From Apostichopus japonicus (Eukaryota > Echinodermata > Holothuroidea > Aspidochirotida > Stichopodidae): a stretch of 64,000 bases of DNA. Below the pieces are notes generated by a model that worked only from the letters and a program-made list of their open reading frames with translations, was not told the origin of the DNA and did not search any database. The position numbers were made by a program, and so were the translations under genes. The stretch's first letter is position 1. Each line of letters begins with the position of its first letter. The stretch is taken from NCBI RefSeq assembly GCF_037975245.1, contig NC_092578.1, positions 4,992,501 through 5,056,500 of the forward strand. The letters are read 5' to 3'. Shown piece after piece: positions 38,622-50,700 of this stretch.

Positions 38622-39428
38622 CAGGGGCGGGATTTGAGTTGTGAAAGTGGGGGGGCAAACCTGCCAGCAAGACTATCTAAGCGGAGCGCCACCATCGGTT
38701 GGCGCGGAGCGTACAAGAAATTTTTTGGCTTTACAAACCCTCCAGATGGCCGGAAACGGCACTTCCCGAGTGCTCTAAGCTGCATGTACCCATCCTTAAA
38801 ATATGGATCTCATGTCTGCAATTGTATCTAGATAGTTAATTATCGTTTAAAAATTTGAAGAGGATTGATAGTAGAACATATGGTCAGATGGTGATGTACA
38901 ACTTTTGTTATACGTCACTATCTAAGCGGAGCGCCATCATCGGTTGGCAAGGAGCGTCGAAATTTTCGATGAAAGGTACCCTTAGATCGGTAAAATTAAC
39001 ACCCATATAGGCTTTAAATTGCATCTAAACAATTAATGAACGTGTGTAATGTTAGGGAGGACGGATAGAAGAACTTATATGGTGATGTACAACTGAAGCT
39101 TATACGTCACTATTTAGACGGTGCACCACCATCAGTTGGCGCGGCGCGTCGAAATTTAAGCAGAAAGGAAATCCTAGATCAGCAAAAATGACACCTCTGG
39201 TAACAATAAATCGCATCTAGACAGTTCTTTCCCCCTAAAATTATTAGTATATTGTGCATTGGACCAATCAAAAATATGTTCAGCACCCACTTTGAAATTC
39301 TCCCCGCGGTCCCCACTTCTTGGATAACTTGGCAAATATTGGGGGCTGAACGAACATACCTTTACCCCCCCCCCAAACTTTTTTCATGGGGGATAAGCCC
39401 CTCAAGTTCACCGGTTCCGTCGCCACTG
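38622..39428 (+). mobile_element. hAT-like non-autonomous element cluster with three tandem cores
   Basis: It opens with CAGGGGCGGGATTTGAG and a G-run, and carries cores at about 38673-38785, 38918-39035 and 39109-39222. The last two share flanking sequence (GGTGATGTACAACT, TACGTCACTAT) and form a 192-bp tandem duplication. It closes near TCCGTCGCCACTG at 39428. The 8 bases flanking these ends do not match, so the boundaries may belong to two elements. A second right end (ATCCCGCCCATG at 40118) pairs better with the left terminus. Confidence 0.55.
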
Positions 39429-40125
39429 AAGTCGAGGCGGGGTGACTTTTTGGATTTTACAATGCGACTAGGTGCAACATGGAGCAATATATTAACGGGT
39501 CATTTCATAGTACTGGCTGAGATTTGAAAATGAAATTATTACCTGGCAGTACCAGCATTATGTTTGAACTATTGCCAGATTATCAGGCAACATAGAAATT
39601 CATAATAAATACTTGAATGTTACTTACTGTTAATGAAGGGCTAGACCACTGGGGGTGGGGTGGGGTGGGGAGTGTGTCATGTGTCAGTGTATTGCATTTA
39701 ATTATTGATATACCCGATATGCAATTCTGGCTTTGTAAATCGTTTCTCTGGATTTAGTTATTCAACGCATTCAGTAGAGCAGCAACGTTTAAAACCAATT
39801 CCTGAAGCTAGCACTGTAGCACATGCCGTGGATTCATCACATGCAGAATTGAATCGCTAGTGTGTTAGCTCCAGGATTCGTAACCTGTGCTGCGGACCAT
39901 GTGCTAGCTCCAGCTTCAGTTATTCATGCTACATGTTACGATGTTAAACACAAATTTGACTTAGATTCGAAACAAATAGGCCTATTGGATAGCTGTTGTG
40001 GGGGAATAATTTCGACTAGGGTTGTGCACATTTGTCTGCAAAAGCGACAAAAAAACTAAAGCGACTAAGGTTTGGGAAAAAGTGGGGGGCCAAATGCCCC
40101 CTCTTGCCCCCCCGTAATCCCGCCC

Positions 40126-40128
<3 letters not shown>

Positions 40129-40173
<45 letters not shown>

Positions 40174-40183
40174 ATATATATAG
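40129..40183. repeat. (TA)n microsatellite
   Basis: About 55 bases of TA adjoining a hAT-like right end (ATCCCGCCCATG). Confidence 0.9.
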
Positions 40184-40294
40184 TAACTACAATGGACTGG
40201 AGACGATTTTACTTCCACTGGAGTAAAAGCGATTGAAATTCAGGACGATTACTTATTGATTGCATTAGACACAGACCTGTTTTCAGCTTACATA

Positions 40295-40667
40295 CAGTGG
40301 CGGAGCTAGGGATATTGGTCGGGGGGGGGGGCGAGAATGGTCTGTAGGGGCGCTTTCGACACTAAGCGGAGCGCCACCACAAGTTGGCGCGGAGCGTACA
40401 GAAAATTTTTGAGTAAAGATACTCCGTAGATCGCCGGAAATGACCCTTTCAAGGCCTTGCTAATTTGCAGATAAACGAAAAATAAATAGGTGTCATCGCC
40501 AACAAAATGTGACAAATGTCAATAGGTAGATTAGAGCGCAATAAAAAGTCAATAATTGTGAATAAGTAAAAAGTGATAAAAAGCTGAAAAGGGCGCCAGC
40601 AGTCCATTGAGTCCGTCAGGGGGGGGGGGGGCATCCGCCCCCTGGCTGTATGGACGCTCCGCCACTG
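40295..40667 (+). mobile_element. Intact 373-bp hAT-type MITE with 8-bp target duplication
   Basis: The termini CAGTGGCGGAGC and GCTCCGCCACTG are a perfect 12-bp inverted repeat. Both sides carry the identical 8 bases CTTACATA (40287-40294 and 40668-40675), the duplication length of the hAT superfamily. The inside has a G-run at each end and one copy of the GCGGAGCG hairpin core (about 40361-40460). There is no transposase reading frame, so it is non-autonomous. Confidence 0.93.
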
Positions 40668-42344
40668 CTTACATACCGAAGCAAACCATAAATTCATAAA
40701 CTTAACTTCGATTATTGTAGGCTCTTTTTAATTTGTGAAATACTTAAAGCGATGCAATGTGAATATAATCATATATTTGAAGATTCCTCGATGGTGAATG
40801 GTCTTTTTTTCTGGGAATGGAGACTTGAATGTTCGGCGTTGCGGTGAATAACAATAAAACTCGAGTACGCATGCAAGCTTTTGGGTATCATACCCTTTGA
40901 AACTAACCGAACTAGTAGGCGAGGTCACAGTTCAAAGCGATGAATTTAAAGTTTGAGCCATAACGACTTGAAATCGAACTCGCTATCGAGAAATACAGTC
41001 TCGCGTGATATTCAGTTTAAATGGCGGCTTGCAGCAGACCAAAACATTTCCAAGTCACTTTCATGCACGCAAATTCGGGTGCGCAGCTAAAGCAGTGGCG
41101 CTATTAAACTATACGAGTATTATCTTTAAAAAAATTAGAATTTGAACACGACGTGGTATTGTTAGGTTCACGCTGCATGAACCACTGTGTTAAAACTGCA
41201 CTATAGAACTACCATGGGCAAGCACTGAGCCACCTTCCAGCTTGAAATATCGTTGTTGAGATATAAATTTTAAATTAAATCCTTTTAAATCAAGCAGGTC
41301 GTAGGGGTGAAGGAGTAGGATTCGCAGTATTTGTACATTCGCTCGAAAAAGTTAACCATTGTCGGAAAAAAAGTATCTCAAATGATCTAATTCGGTGATT
41401 GCTTTGTCATATTTTCAGTCATCATCGTTTTGTTTTTCTGCCATGTTTTTAAAAGTATCAAAGATCATCTAGCAGCTTGGAAAGTGACGCACTAATTGTG
41501 TAAGCCTATGTGGCAATGAAAAGTATAGGCTATACGGTCATCTCGAAGCCTGTATTATTATCGAGCAGACGGAAAACGGTTTGAGTTAGAATAGTACTGT
41601 TCACATTGACACAGCCAGCGGAAGAAGGTTCAATTTGGGTTGGGGACTTGGGGTTGGGTGGGGGTGGGACGTTTTCACTTCGATCTGAGTGGACCAAAAA
41701 CACCCCTAAATGTCCCGATCAAAATCGAATTAATTGCTGATATCAGCCAATGAATTGGTGATATATAATTGTTGATATCATCAAATATCGAATAAAAAGT
41801 GAAACGGCTTGCCATACGCCACACCCATGTAGACGAAACAGACAACGTATAAACAACGTATAAACTTACGAGAATACGGTAATGAACGATCATTGATATC
41901 AATATCAGAAAAAAAAAATATATATTACAACCCCCCGCTCCAAAAAAAAAAAAACACATGTGGGTCCGAAATATAACTATGTGCTGTCAATCATTTCTCT
42001 AATTATATTTTAATGTTTTGTTTACTGTTGAACCAATTTATTTTTTGAGCCCCTGGATTTTTTTTTCGCCATGCGACCTCTAAAAATTTGCCATTTATTA
42101 GGTTTTCCTTCGAAGGGATGTAATAATTTCCCAGAAACATGAACCAATTACCGTCATTTGTTTGTCATATTTTCAAAGAAAACTTATTACACAACCAAAT
42201 AACATTGGAGTGAAAAATCTCCCACGAAGCTGGCATTGTTAATAAATAATTTACTGCGGTTCGACTGTTTCTAGGAAGCACAAAACTGTTTAATTTAGCA
42301 AACGCAAAACAATAATAATAATTAGTAAATAAAGATAAGATAAA

Positions 42345-42515
<171 letters not shown>

Positions 42516-43345
42516 GACGTAACGATAAGGAACCGACTCAATTTAAAGATGTTTCCGACTGCAATAAATGATCTATTCATTCTCCTTTTTATTTGGGGGG
42601 GGGGGGGAATTACATGAAACTGCATTGTTTTCGGGATCCATCTGTAACATCTAAGGTCCTTATGAAAAAAAAGTCCACTTTATCATTTTGTTCTCCCCCA
42701 TCGCATTGTGTTAATTTTTTGTTGTCAAACCTTGTGTATAATTAACGGCTGCTCTTCGGGAAAATTCAAGACCAATGAGAGCACAAATATTGTCACGCAG
42801 TTATGAATACAAAGCAAATAGATATAGCCAAAAAATGCCCCCCCCCCCCAATTAAACATACATAAATACATAAAAAAAATTAACTAAAAAAAAAACAACG
42901 ATTTTGGCCCTTTCAAATCCCTTTCCTACTGACTTTTTGGTTATCCGAAAGGGAAAACCATGGAGTCACTTTAACGGACCTTGCAAAATTGTGAGGGGGG
43001 GGGGGGGACGGATTTCAAAGTCGGCAATGACTGTCTAGCCATAAATTATTTTTCCCCACCGCCCCCCCTCCAATTAACTCATTTTTTAGGCGCGGGTGAG
43101 AGTTCTTTAAACATAGCATACCCTATCGCATCTTATGTCACTTTGCAGTCTCATGAAAATAATAACGAATTCGAATGCATATAAATAATGCATGTTGTGA
43201 GCATGTGAAGAAACACATTCTTGCCCACTTTCTTCGTAACTTATTCCGTTGCTGAGATATTAACTTGTAAAAATATTATGAATCTCGATCTTATATTCTA
43301 TCCAAAAGATATACAAAATCCCTTACATATATGTACAGTTGTATG

Positions 43346-45421
43346 CAGTTGCGTAGCTTGGATTTTTTGAGTGGGGGGGCCATGGGGGGGCTGTTCTTTC
43401 TAGTGGGGGGCCGGAGGTTACTATCTAAGCGGAGCGCCACCATGGTTGGCGCGGAGCGTACAGAGAAAATTTGAGATTTCAGCACCCCCCAGATCGCAGG
43501 AGATGGCACCTGTGAGGCAAAATAGCAACCAAAAAGATATGCAACTTTGGTGACAGAAATGCAAAAAAAGTTTTTTCTCTTTCATGCTGACTGGCCTTGC
43601 CAACTCAACCAGACTTTTAACTTGAGGGAAGTTGGCATCATTTGCAGGAATTTCAGAATTCCCAATATTTTATATCTCTACCAGTAGTGGAAAATCCTGT
43701 TTCGACAGTTTCGTGGCCATAAAAAAGTTGTTTTGTGGAATATTCAATGACATATATTCATTTGACTCGAGGCAATATATAAATACCTGCAGGGGCGGCG
43801 ATCTGTTTCAAATATTGGGGGGGGGGGGAACATCTGCTTGGATGCAGGCGAATTACTGTCAAAGCGGAGCGCCACCATTGGTTGGCGCGCAGCGTACAAG
43901 AAAATTTCTGGTTTTGATAGCCCCCCAGATGACCGGAAATGGCACTTCTCGGGCTTGAAAATGACCAACCAGATGTACACTTTTGCCTGAGAACCAAGTT
44001 TTTCCTAATAGTTTTTTTTTTCATTCATAACCTTTTGTCAAGATTGTCACCAGTCACACATCATGTTCGACCTCATTGCATTTGTAGGTAATTCTACGTA
44101 ACGCCCCACAATACCCGTCAGCCCCACTTTTCAAGGTTTTAAGCCCATTATTTGTTCAGAATTTGAATAATAAATTCACTTCAAAACATACCCATAATGT
44201 TGCACTAAATTTCATCTATGGACAACCAATATAGAAAACCCCCCTCAACCACTAACAGACCGGTCAAAATTGTACGAGTGTAGAGGGAAGTATACTATGA
44301 TGAAGAATGTTGGTCAAGGGATTTTCGAAATTTCAGACACAGTTAAATTATTGGTGTACAAATATTAAAACCTCTTATAACGGCTACTATAAAACTTCGA
44401 TATCATAGAAAATACCAAAAAAATATGCTCGAGGGGGAGGGCGGTCTCCACCCCTTCACCCCCCCTCCCTTGGCTACGCACCTGCGGTTAGAAATCTTGT
44501 AGGAAACGGCCAAATGGAAACCCAGTAAACCCATATCGATGTGGATCCTATGTATGATTGTACGTACTTACACTCATACACAAGATGCAAACCAAATTTC
44601 ATTACGGATGCGGTCCGTCTAGCTATTCATTTCGAGAAAAAAAAGTAAAAACTACTTTCGGTCATATATAGTAACAAATTGTGACACGGTTAGACAGGCG
44701 CTTTGCGAGGAATTTGCCAAGGGAGGGGCAAAGCTTGTACCCAGACTTTCTAAGCGTAGCGCCACCATAAGTTGGCGCGAAGCGCAAAAGAAAATTTTGG
44801 CCGAAAATGCCTCCCAGATCGCTGGAAATGGCACTTCCCAGGCCTTGTAAGTTGCATCTAAGCATTTTCTATTTTGAAATTACTAGCGATATCATAAAAA
44901 AATACAAAACATATGCTTAAAAAAAAACTATGCCACCAAATATTGGGGGGGGATATAAGATACTATATCCCCCCACCTAAAATATTGGGGGGACATGTCC
45001 CCCCCGTCCCCCCCCCCATGATCGCCGCCCATGAATACCTGATACCTCGGCTCAGAACAAACGGAGCCAATCTTTTGATAGATTGTTGCGCTAGGTGGAA
45101 GCACTGAACATATTTTCAGCAGATATCGCTATCACGCAGCACAAGGTTCGTGGTGTATGGTCGCAATCGTCGCATCGACCATTGCCATGCCATGCTGTGT
45201 GACCATTCTCATGATTACTACAGATATTGTATTATTCTTATTCTGCCAGATGCAGACGAGAAAATTAACTCTATTTCCCAAATTATTGAACAAAAAATAT
45301 TAGCGAATCGCACTGATGAGTGTTTTTTTTACCCCATTCCCAGTGGGGGGGCCAGTGGGGGGGGGCAGCCGATTTCATGGGGGGCCTCGGCCCCCCAGGC
45401 CCCCCCGTAGCTACGCCACTG
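43346..45421 (+). mobile_element. Outer hAT-type element, split by a nested insertion
   Basis: The ends CAGTTGCGTAGC and GCTACGCCACTG are inverted repeats with one mismatch, flanked by identical 8-bp GTTGTATG (43338-43345 and 45422-45429). Removing the nested insertion and one of its duplications leaves about 824 bp. It holds a core copy at about 43421-43520. The subterminal regions are G-rich or C-rich. Confidence 0.9.
43790..45033 (+). mobile_element. Inner (nested) composite hAT-type insertion
   Basis: The ends CAGGGGCGGCGATC and GATCGCCGCCCATG are inverted repeats with one mismatch, flanked by identical AATACCTG (43782-43789 and 45034-45041). Inside are two separate element-like parts. 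One (43790-44484) ends GGCTACGCACCTG; the other (44695-45033) begins CAGGCGC. Each has one core. They are separated by 194 bp of unrelated sequence that is itself bordered on both sides by CGGTTAGA (44485-44492 and 44687-44694). Confidence 0.85.
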
Positions 45422-45429
45422 GTTGTATG

Positions 45430-47150
45430 GTTTCCATGGATGCATCATTTGAATTTGCAAGAAAAATAATGTTGTTGTATAAGAAGGCATAAATGACAAT
45501 CTATGTTATCATAAGTTATTGCGATCTTCTTTGAAATTAAAATGAGTAAATTTCAATACCATTTTATGTTTTGTTCAACAAAAGTGACGAGCTATCAAAC
45601 ATTGACGAAATGTGATTGGTGTATTTTTGAATCTATTGAATTCGTTATTCCCGGTTTAAGTCAAGGCCCGGTTCCAATGAGAATATAACTTTACATATGT
45701 TATCGTCGGGTCGCCCATATGAACAAAACTCTGTACTCCTTCTTTGGTACACCAACATGCAGGGCAGGGCAGGGATATTGCCTTGTCTAATTGTCTTGTG
45801 TTGTCTACATACTAAGATAGGAAATTTGTGGCAAAGAATTCTTACCAGGTTTCCAAAATTTTGGAACGAACACAGATTTCATATTAAAAAACTAAAAATG
45901 TAGTCGGTGTATGGCTAAAGCTAAAGGAATAGCTTCGCTAGAGATTACTGCAGCATTGTTGTTGCATCAGGCTAGCACGTCAGGTTGAACTTATCGACTT
46001 TAAATATTAAGTGTTTCATGCTCAGGCTAGCACGTCAGGTTGAACTTATCGACTATAAATATTAAGTGTTTCATGCTTTCCTTGTCATATTTGATGACGT
46101 CAAAATAAACTTGGCTGTGATTGGCTATTCAATATACACGATAGTACGACTCTACCTGCATAAAAAAAACTCGCAGCCCGCTCAACCTCATTTTCAATAT
46201 TAAAAGGTCAATAGCGTCCTCTTTATTTGGAGTTGTTCGGTTGTTGGTAGGACGGAATAGTAGACTCCTGATTCTATTGGATCATTTTTGGGGGTGAGGA
46301 GGGGGGAAGGATAGGGAAGGGAAACGGGGTCATAACCACCTTTTTGTACGGGGGGAGGGAGATAACAATTTAATTCGTCCAAGGGGTGAGTCTAAGCGGA
46401 GGTCTCGGTCTCACCGCTTTGAGAAATTTTGGATAAATGGAATGTGATTAGAAGCACAAATGTTATTATATTTTCCATTGCAACAATTTTTAAAATAATA
46501 TTCGAATAATTAGGTAGGGGTGGGGAAGGAGAGGTAAGGCGCGGGAGAATGGAATTTATCTTTCAAATTTGACCTGTTTGGTCAACAAATTGTTCTATAG
46601 ATAACTGATAAAAAATATAATAAATAAAGATGCGATAGAACTTCAAAGCTTAATTCTGTTGTATATGTGCATTTAAATGCAATACCGTGAGCACCTTTGT
46701 CAGAGTTTATATTAGAATAAGATTTTTCTCCCTTTTTGCTTAGTTGTTACACTTCAGTGCACTTTGTAATAGTTGTTCCCTATTCAAACTTACAGACATC
46801 ATGTGAAGTAAAAATCGAAGGCAATTCATACAGGGACATTAAAGGTTAAGTAAGAAAATAGTGTTCGCCTGATTAACTTCTTTTAGAGCTCACATTGGGC
46901 TACTGGAAGATAATGCCACTACACCTAACCACAAGAAACAGGTTCTATAATAGTGTTACTGTAGGCCTATATAAGCGAGGTTTTTTACTAAGAAGTTGAC
47001 TCCTTTAAATTAATTACACCTTTACGTAGCAAAATCAAAGTATGTGATTTCCCCTCAAAACCATGATTAGACACCAAACATTCTGCTCCGTCGAAATATC
47101 ATTTCCATTGTGAAGCCTTTGGTCTTACTTGGCACGATTAAGGCTTTTTT
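45430..47150. other. Intergenic between the transposon nest and the MYO1D promoter region
   Basis: It contains the 55-bp duplication and, near 46391-46440, CTAAGCGGAGG followed by AAATTTTGG, which may be a very decayed eighth hAT core. Nothing else is recognised. Confidence 0.5.
45968..46077. repeat. 55-bp perfect tandem duplication
   Basis: Two adjacent copies of a 55-base unit beginning CAGGCTAGCACGTCAGG and differing at one base. This is a recent duplication. Confidence 0.95.
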
Positions 47151-47263
47151 TTTCTATGGCGGAAGTCAAAATGTTCATGGGCGACCAAGCGGAGTTTGCA
47201 ACTTTTTCGGTACCGTCAGGAATAAAGAATCTTTTATGTTTCGAGACCTGTCGTTCAATATAA
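47150..47263 (+). other. Short ORF with ETS/YY1-like motif in the MYO1D 5' region
   Basis: TATGGCGGAAGTC combines an ATGGCGG (YY1-like) and CGGAAGT (ETS-like) motif, both common at animal promoters. The ATG at 47156 opens a 35-codon ORF to 47263. It may be an upstream ORF, part of a 5' UTR, the first exon of something else, or chance. No domain is recognised. Confidence 0.25.
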
Positions 47264-47283
47264 CCAGCTAATGGCAACATTAG

Positions 47284-47299
47284 ACGTCACCGGTGACGT
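47284..47299. promoter_or_regulatory. Perfect 16-bp palindrome with two CRE half-sites upstream of MYO1D
   Basis: ACGTCACCGGTGACGT is a perfect inverted repeat about 370 bases upstream of the MYO1D start codon. Each arm contains a TGACGT/ACGTCA half-site of the CREB/ATF type. Regulatory function is inferred from position and symmetry only. Confidence 0.35.
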
Positions 47300-47671
47300 A
47301 AACGGTAAACTATTCGGAAGTTGTAAATATGAGTCATAATAAAGGTTAACCTCTATTGCTGAGCTTCAACTTTTGTGTTGAAGAATAACGTTACGTACAG
47401 TGGAACTGGGTGGGTTAAAAAGTTTGTTGAATATTTAATCCGTGGGCGTGTCTGAGACTTGCAAGCGGTATTGCTCACACGTACGTAGGCTACATGTGGT
47501 TAAATTGTTCAGCCATTACACACACTTAAGTTAGAACGGAATTTGGACCGAGTGTACCGATTAAGTCTCAATTCAAAATTCATCCGAATCATTAGTAGTA
47601 GTACCCGTATCCAAGAAGCCCAAACTGACGTACACTAAATTCAATTTTCATAGTGGGACAAATCGTGTAAA

Positions 47672-47766
47672 ATGACCCAGCACGAAGGGGCAGAGTTCGG
47701 AAAGGGGGACTTTGTTCTCCTGGATGACATTAATGAAGATGCCTTTATGGGAAACTTAAAACTGAG
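47672..47766 (+). CDS. MYO1D: MYO1D coding exon 1 (residues 1-31 plus two bases of codon 32)
   Basis: The start ATG follows an A-rich context (gtaaaATGA) and opens a 31-codon frame ending LKL, then AG|GTAGGT, a strong donor. The residues [11 protein letters not shown] and [10 protein letters not shown] align with the known N-terminus of the myosin ID family. The exon is short and has no other in-frame ATG upstream that extends this homology. Confidence 0.9.
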
Positions 47767-50700
47767 GTAGGTACCGTACTCGTACTAGGAGTTAGGAGAA
47801 CTACTTGGCCTAGCCTATGCGTCCTAAGTTTCCAAGTGCACTAAGTATGCCTTAGAGTAAGAAGAGGTAGGCCTAGGCGTAGTACAATGTACTTAAGTTA
47901 AGGCCAATCACCCTACAGACCATTTAGCAACGTATGATAAGTTATAATTACTTTTTAGGCCTAAGTTGCTTTTGTACAACAGGCCCAGGTGTGGTAAATG
48001 AGTACAGTATGCCAAATTTACTCTATCAATTCAAGTAGGCCTACTAGTACTGGTAGGCCTAGTGGTATAGTCTACTGTACTACTTAACTTAGCCTAGTTA
48101 CTACTCAGCTACCACTGGTTTTACTGACTAGTATAGCCTGGGCCAGCTGGGGAAATTACAATAGTGTCTGTCCCAGTTAATTTCCACTGTTACTGTCCAT
48201 TCCAAGCACCATGGGTAACAACAGTACACACAACCTTTTGGAGCAGAAAGTAACTTTCTTGGGTTTACCAATTTTGTTGCGAATTGTAAGTTTCTGAATA
48301 GCTGTGACCAAAATATCTTGAACCATTCTTGGTAATTCACATTCAGTCAAGTTTTCACCGTCAGTCGGCTACTTCAATTAATCTGTAATGCTGGTGTATC
48401 AAAAGACCTACTATAGGTATTGGCCTACAGTACTGTATGTTGAAATTACATATTTCTAACTATATCTAACTGGGGTGGAAACTGGTGGTAACCACCTAGG
48501 CCTTTAATTGGTACTTAGGCCTAACAAGTACTTGTACAATAAGTTGTAGCAAGTTGGCAGTACAGTGTACAGGGCATGTGGTCCCACTGGTTGTGGTAAA
48601 TTTGTAGGCCTTATTGTAATATATACTGTATAGGTAAGCAGGGATGTGCCCACGCTGGGCGGCCCCGCCCAGCACTAAAAATTACCGCCCAGCACTGTCT
48701 TAAAACTTTTGAATCCTGCCAAGCACTATTTTCATCTAAAATCCCGACATTTCTAACAATATATTCAACAAAAATTGGGCCTAGCCTATGCCAAAATCAT
48801 ACAGACTAATAATGCATCAGTTACGCATGCGAGAAACATTACTTATGGCTCTCAATCGGTTCCTTGTAAAGTCTCTTTGAAACAAACTAATAACTTTACC
48901 AGGTACGTAATATATTTCACTAAAAAATAAAAATCAAAAATGTAAATTGTTAGCAAAACTCTCTCTTTAAAAATTGTATCAGCCAGTAAATTGATAAAGT
49001 AGATTTTAAGTCTAGTACAGAATATTATGTCATTTACTAGACCAACTGGTGTCTCCAGACTCTAAGGATTTTGGGCCAAATTGAACAACTGCCACGTATA
49101 CTAGTGACATTTGATATATGTTTGGAAATGGAGAGTTGTCACAGTCCCAGTATACAACATGTACCAGACTACAGGGCCCTGAGCAGACGATACATGAATG
49201 TTGGTTTAGGTGTAAACATTGTTTTCTACTGTACTTAAGGTCTCAAAAGCTGCACAAATGGTTTGCTGACACATGCATGTCCATCTGTGGTTGTAACTCA
49301 TTCTAAACTCCAAAGCCTATAGATTGCAATCATAGTTTAATGCTACCTTAAATGAAAATAATTCTATATGCAAACATGTAGTTAATAGTTAACTGTAGTC
49401 TGTAACAGTGTGCTATATAGACCAGCTGTCATAAACATACAATCTGGCCGCATTTAATTTGTATTGAGCAAAGTTCTACACAGCCACAGGGATTAATTTA
49501 TCCGTTGCAAAAATTGCTATGTAAAATGGACAACTTGCTATGCAAATTGGGCAGCTTGCTATGCAAAATGGGCAGCTTGCTATGCAAAATGGGCAGCTTG
49601 CTATGCAAATTGGGCAGCTTGCTATGCAAAATGGGCAACTTGCTATGCAAAATTGGCAACTTGCTATGCAAGTGCAATGATGTATCAATCTTGTGCAGTA
49701 CACAGGAACTATAGTGTTTTGTTATCTATAGAGTCTAACATTCAGAGACTTCAAGACTGCTAAACAGTATTTTGAGTTCTAAATAATTCCCTGAGTAGGC
49801 CTAAATATTATTATTTCAGTATACTGTATATTGAAATAAACCAGTGAACCAGGAAAATGCTATAATGTCAAAAAACCTGCAGTGGATATTCCTGGCATCA
49901 TTATTTGTTTAGCTTTGATCTATGCTCACCAATCTACCTTTTATAAAAATAACGATTATATTGTTGATGCTGCACCTTTGTAAGTTTTTCAAGGTTAGAT
50001 CATGAAATTTTTATTAGAATATTATAACTGCAACTAATTGCTGTGTATGTGAATACTGAACAAGACAATTCAATTGGCTTAATACAGATCTTTCTCTTGC
50101 TGCACATTTCCTTTATTCGATTCCAGAGGTACTATAACAAATCCCCCCATTCCACCCCTCCCCCTATTCCCCCTTCCCCAAAATCCATAGTAAAGTCCAA
50201 TCACATTGTAATAGGTTTTAGGTACTCATAAATGTTGGGATATTTATAAATCTCTAAATTAAAGCTTCTTGGATAATAGACAGTTGATAGTTTATACAAC
50301 TAACAGAAAGTGGAGACATTTTGTGCAAGGACCTCTAATACTTAGTTTATTGATTGTAGTTTTGGATAGCAGAGGATAGACACTTTATCATGATTCCATG
50401 GCACCCTCAGTACTTTAGGAGTCCATACATTTGAGTCCCGTTCTGGGAAAGTGTTTCTATTTACCTTCTCACGACAAACACTATGCTACGATACAATACT
50501 ATTTACCATTGACTGGGATTGGTAGTGATTCAAGTTGTTTGGTTTTTGTGGTGACATATCACAAAGAAAAAGTATTGTACCATTGTACCACATTTTACCA
50601 CATGACCTGTTTGTCCAAGTTTTCAAAATCTGGGTTTAAATTGTAGTAATTCCATGTACATTAGTGTACTTTAGGCCATATCATTTATACTCTCATTGGA

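Noticed and set aside
41021-41106. ATGGCGGCTTGC start followed by 27 codons
   Set aside because: Good start context but no donor or following exon could be found; probably chance.
49118-49306. 62-codon Cys-rich ORF inside MYO1D intron 1
   Set aside because: No signal peptide and no consistent domain spacing; the resemblance to the 1.8-kb Cys-rich ORF is too weak.
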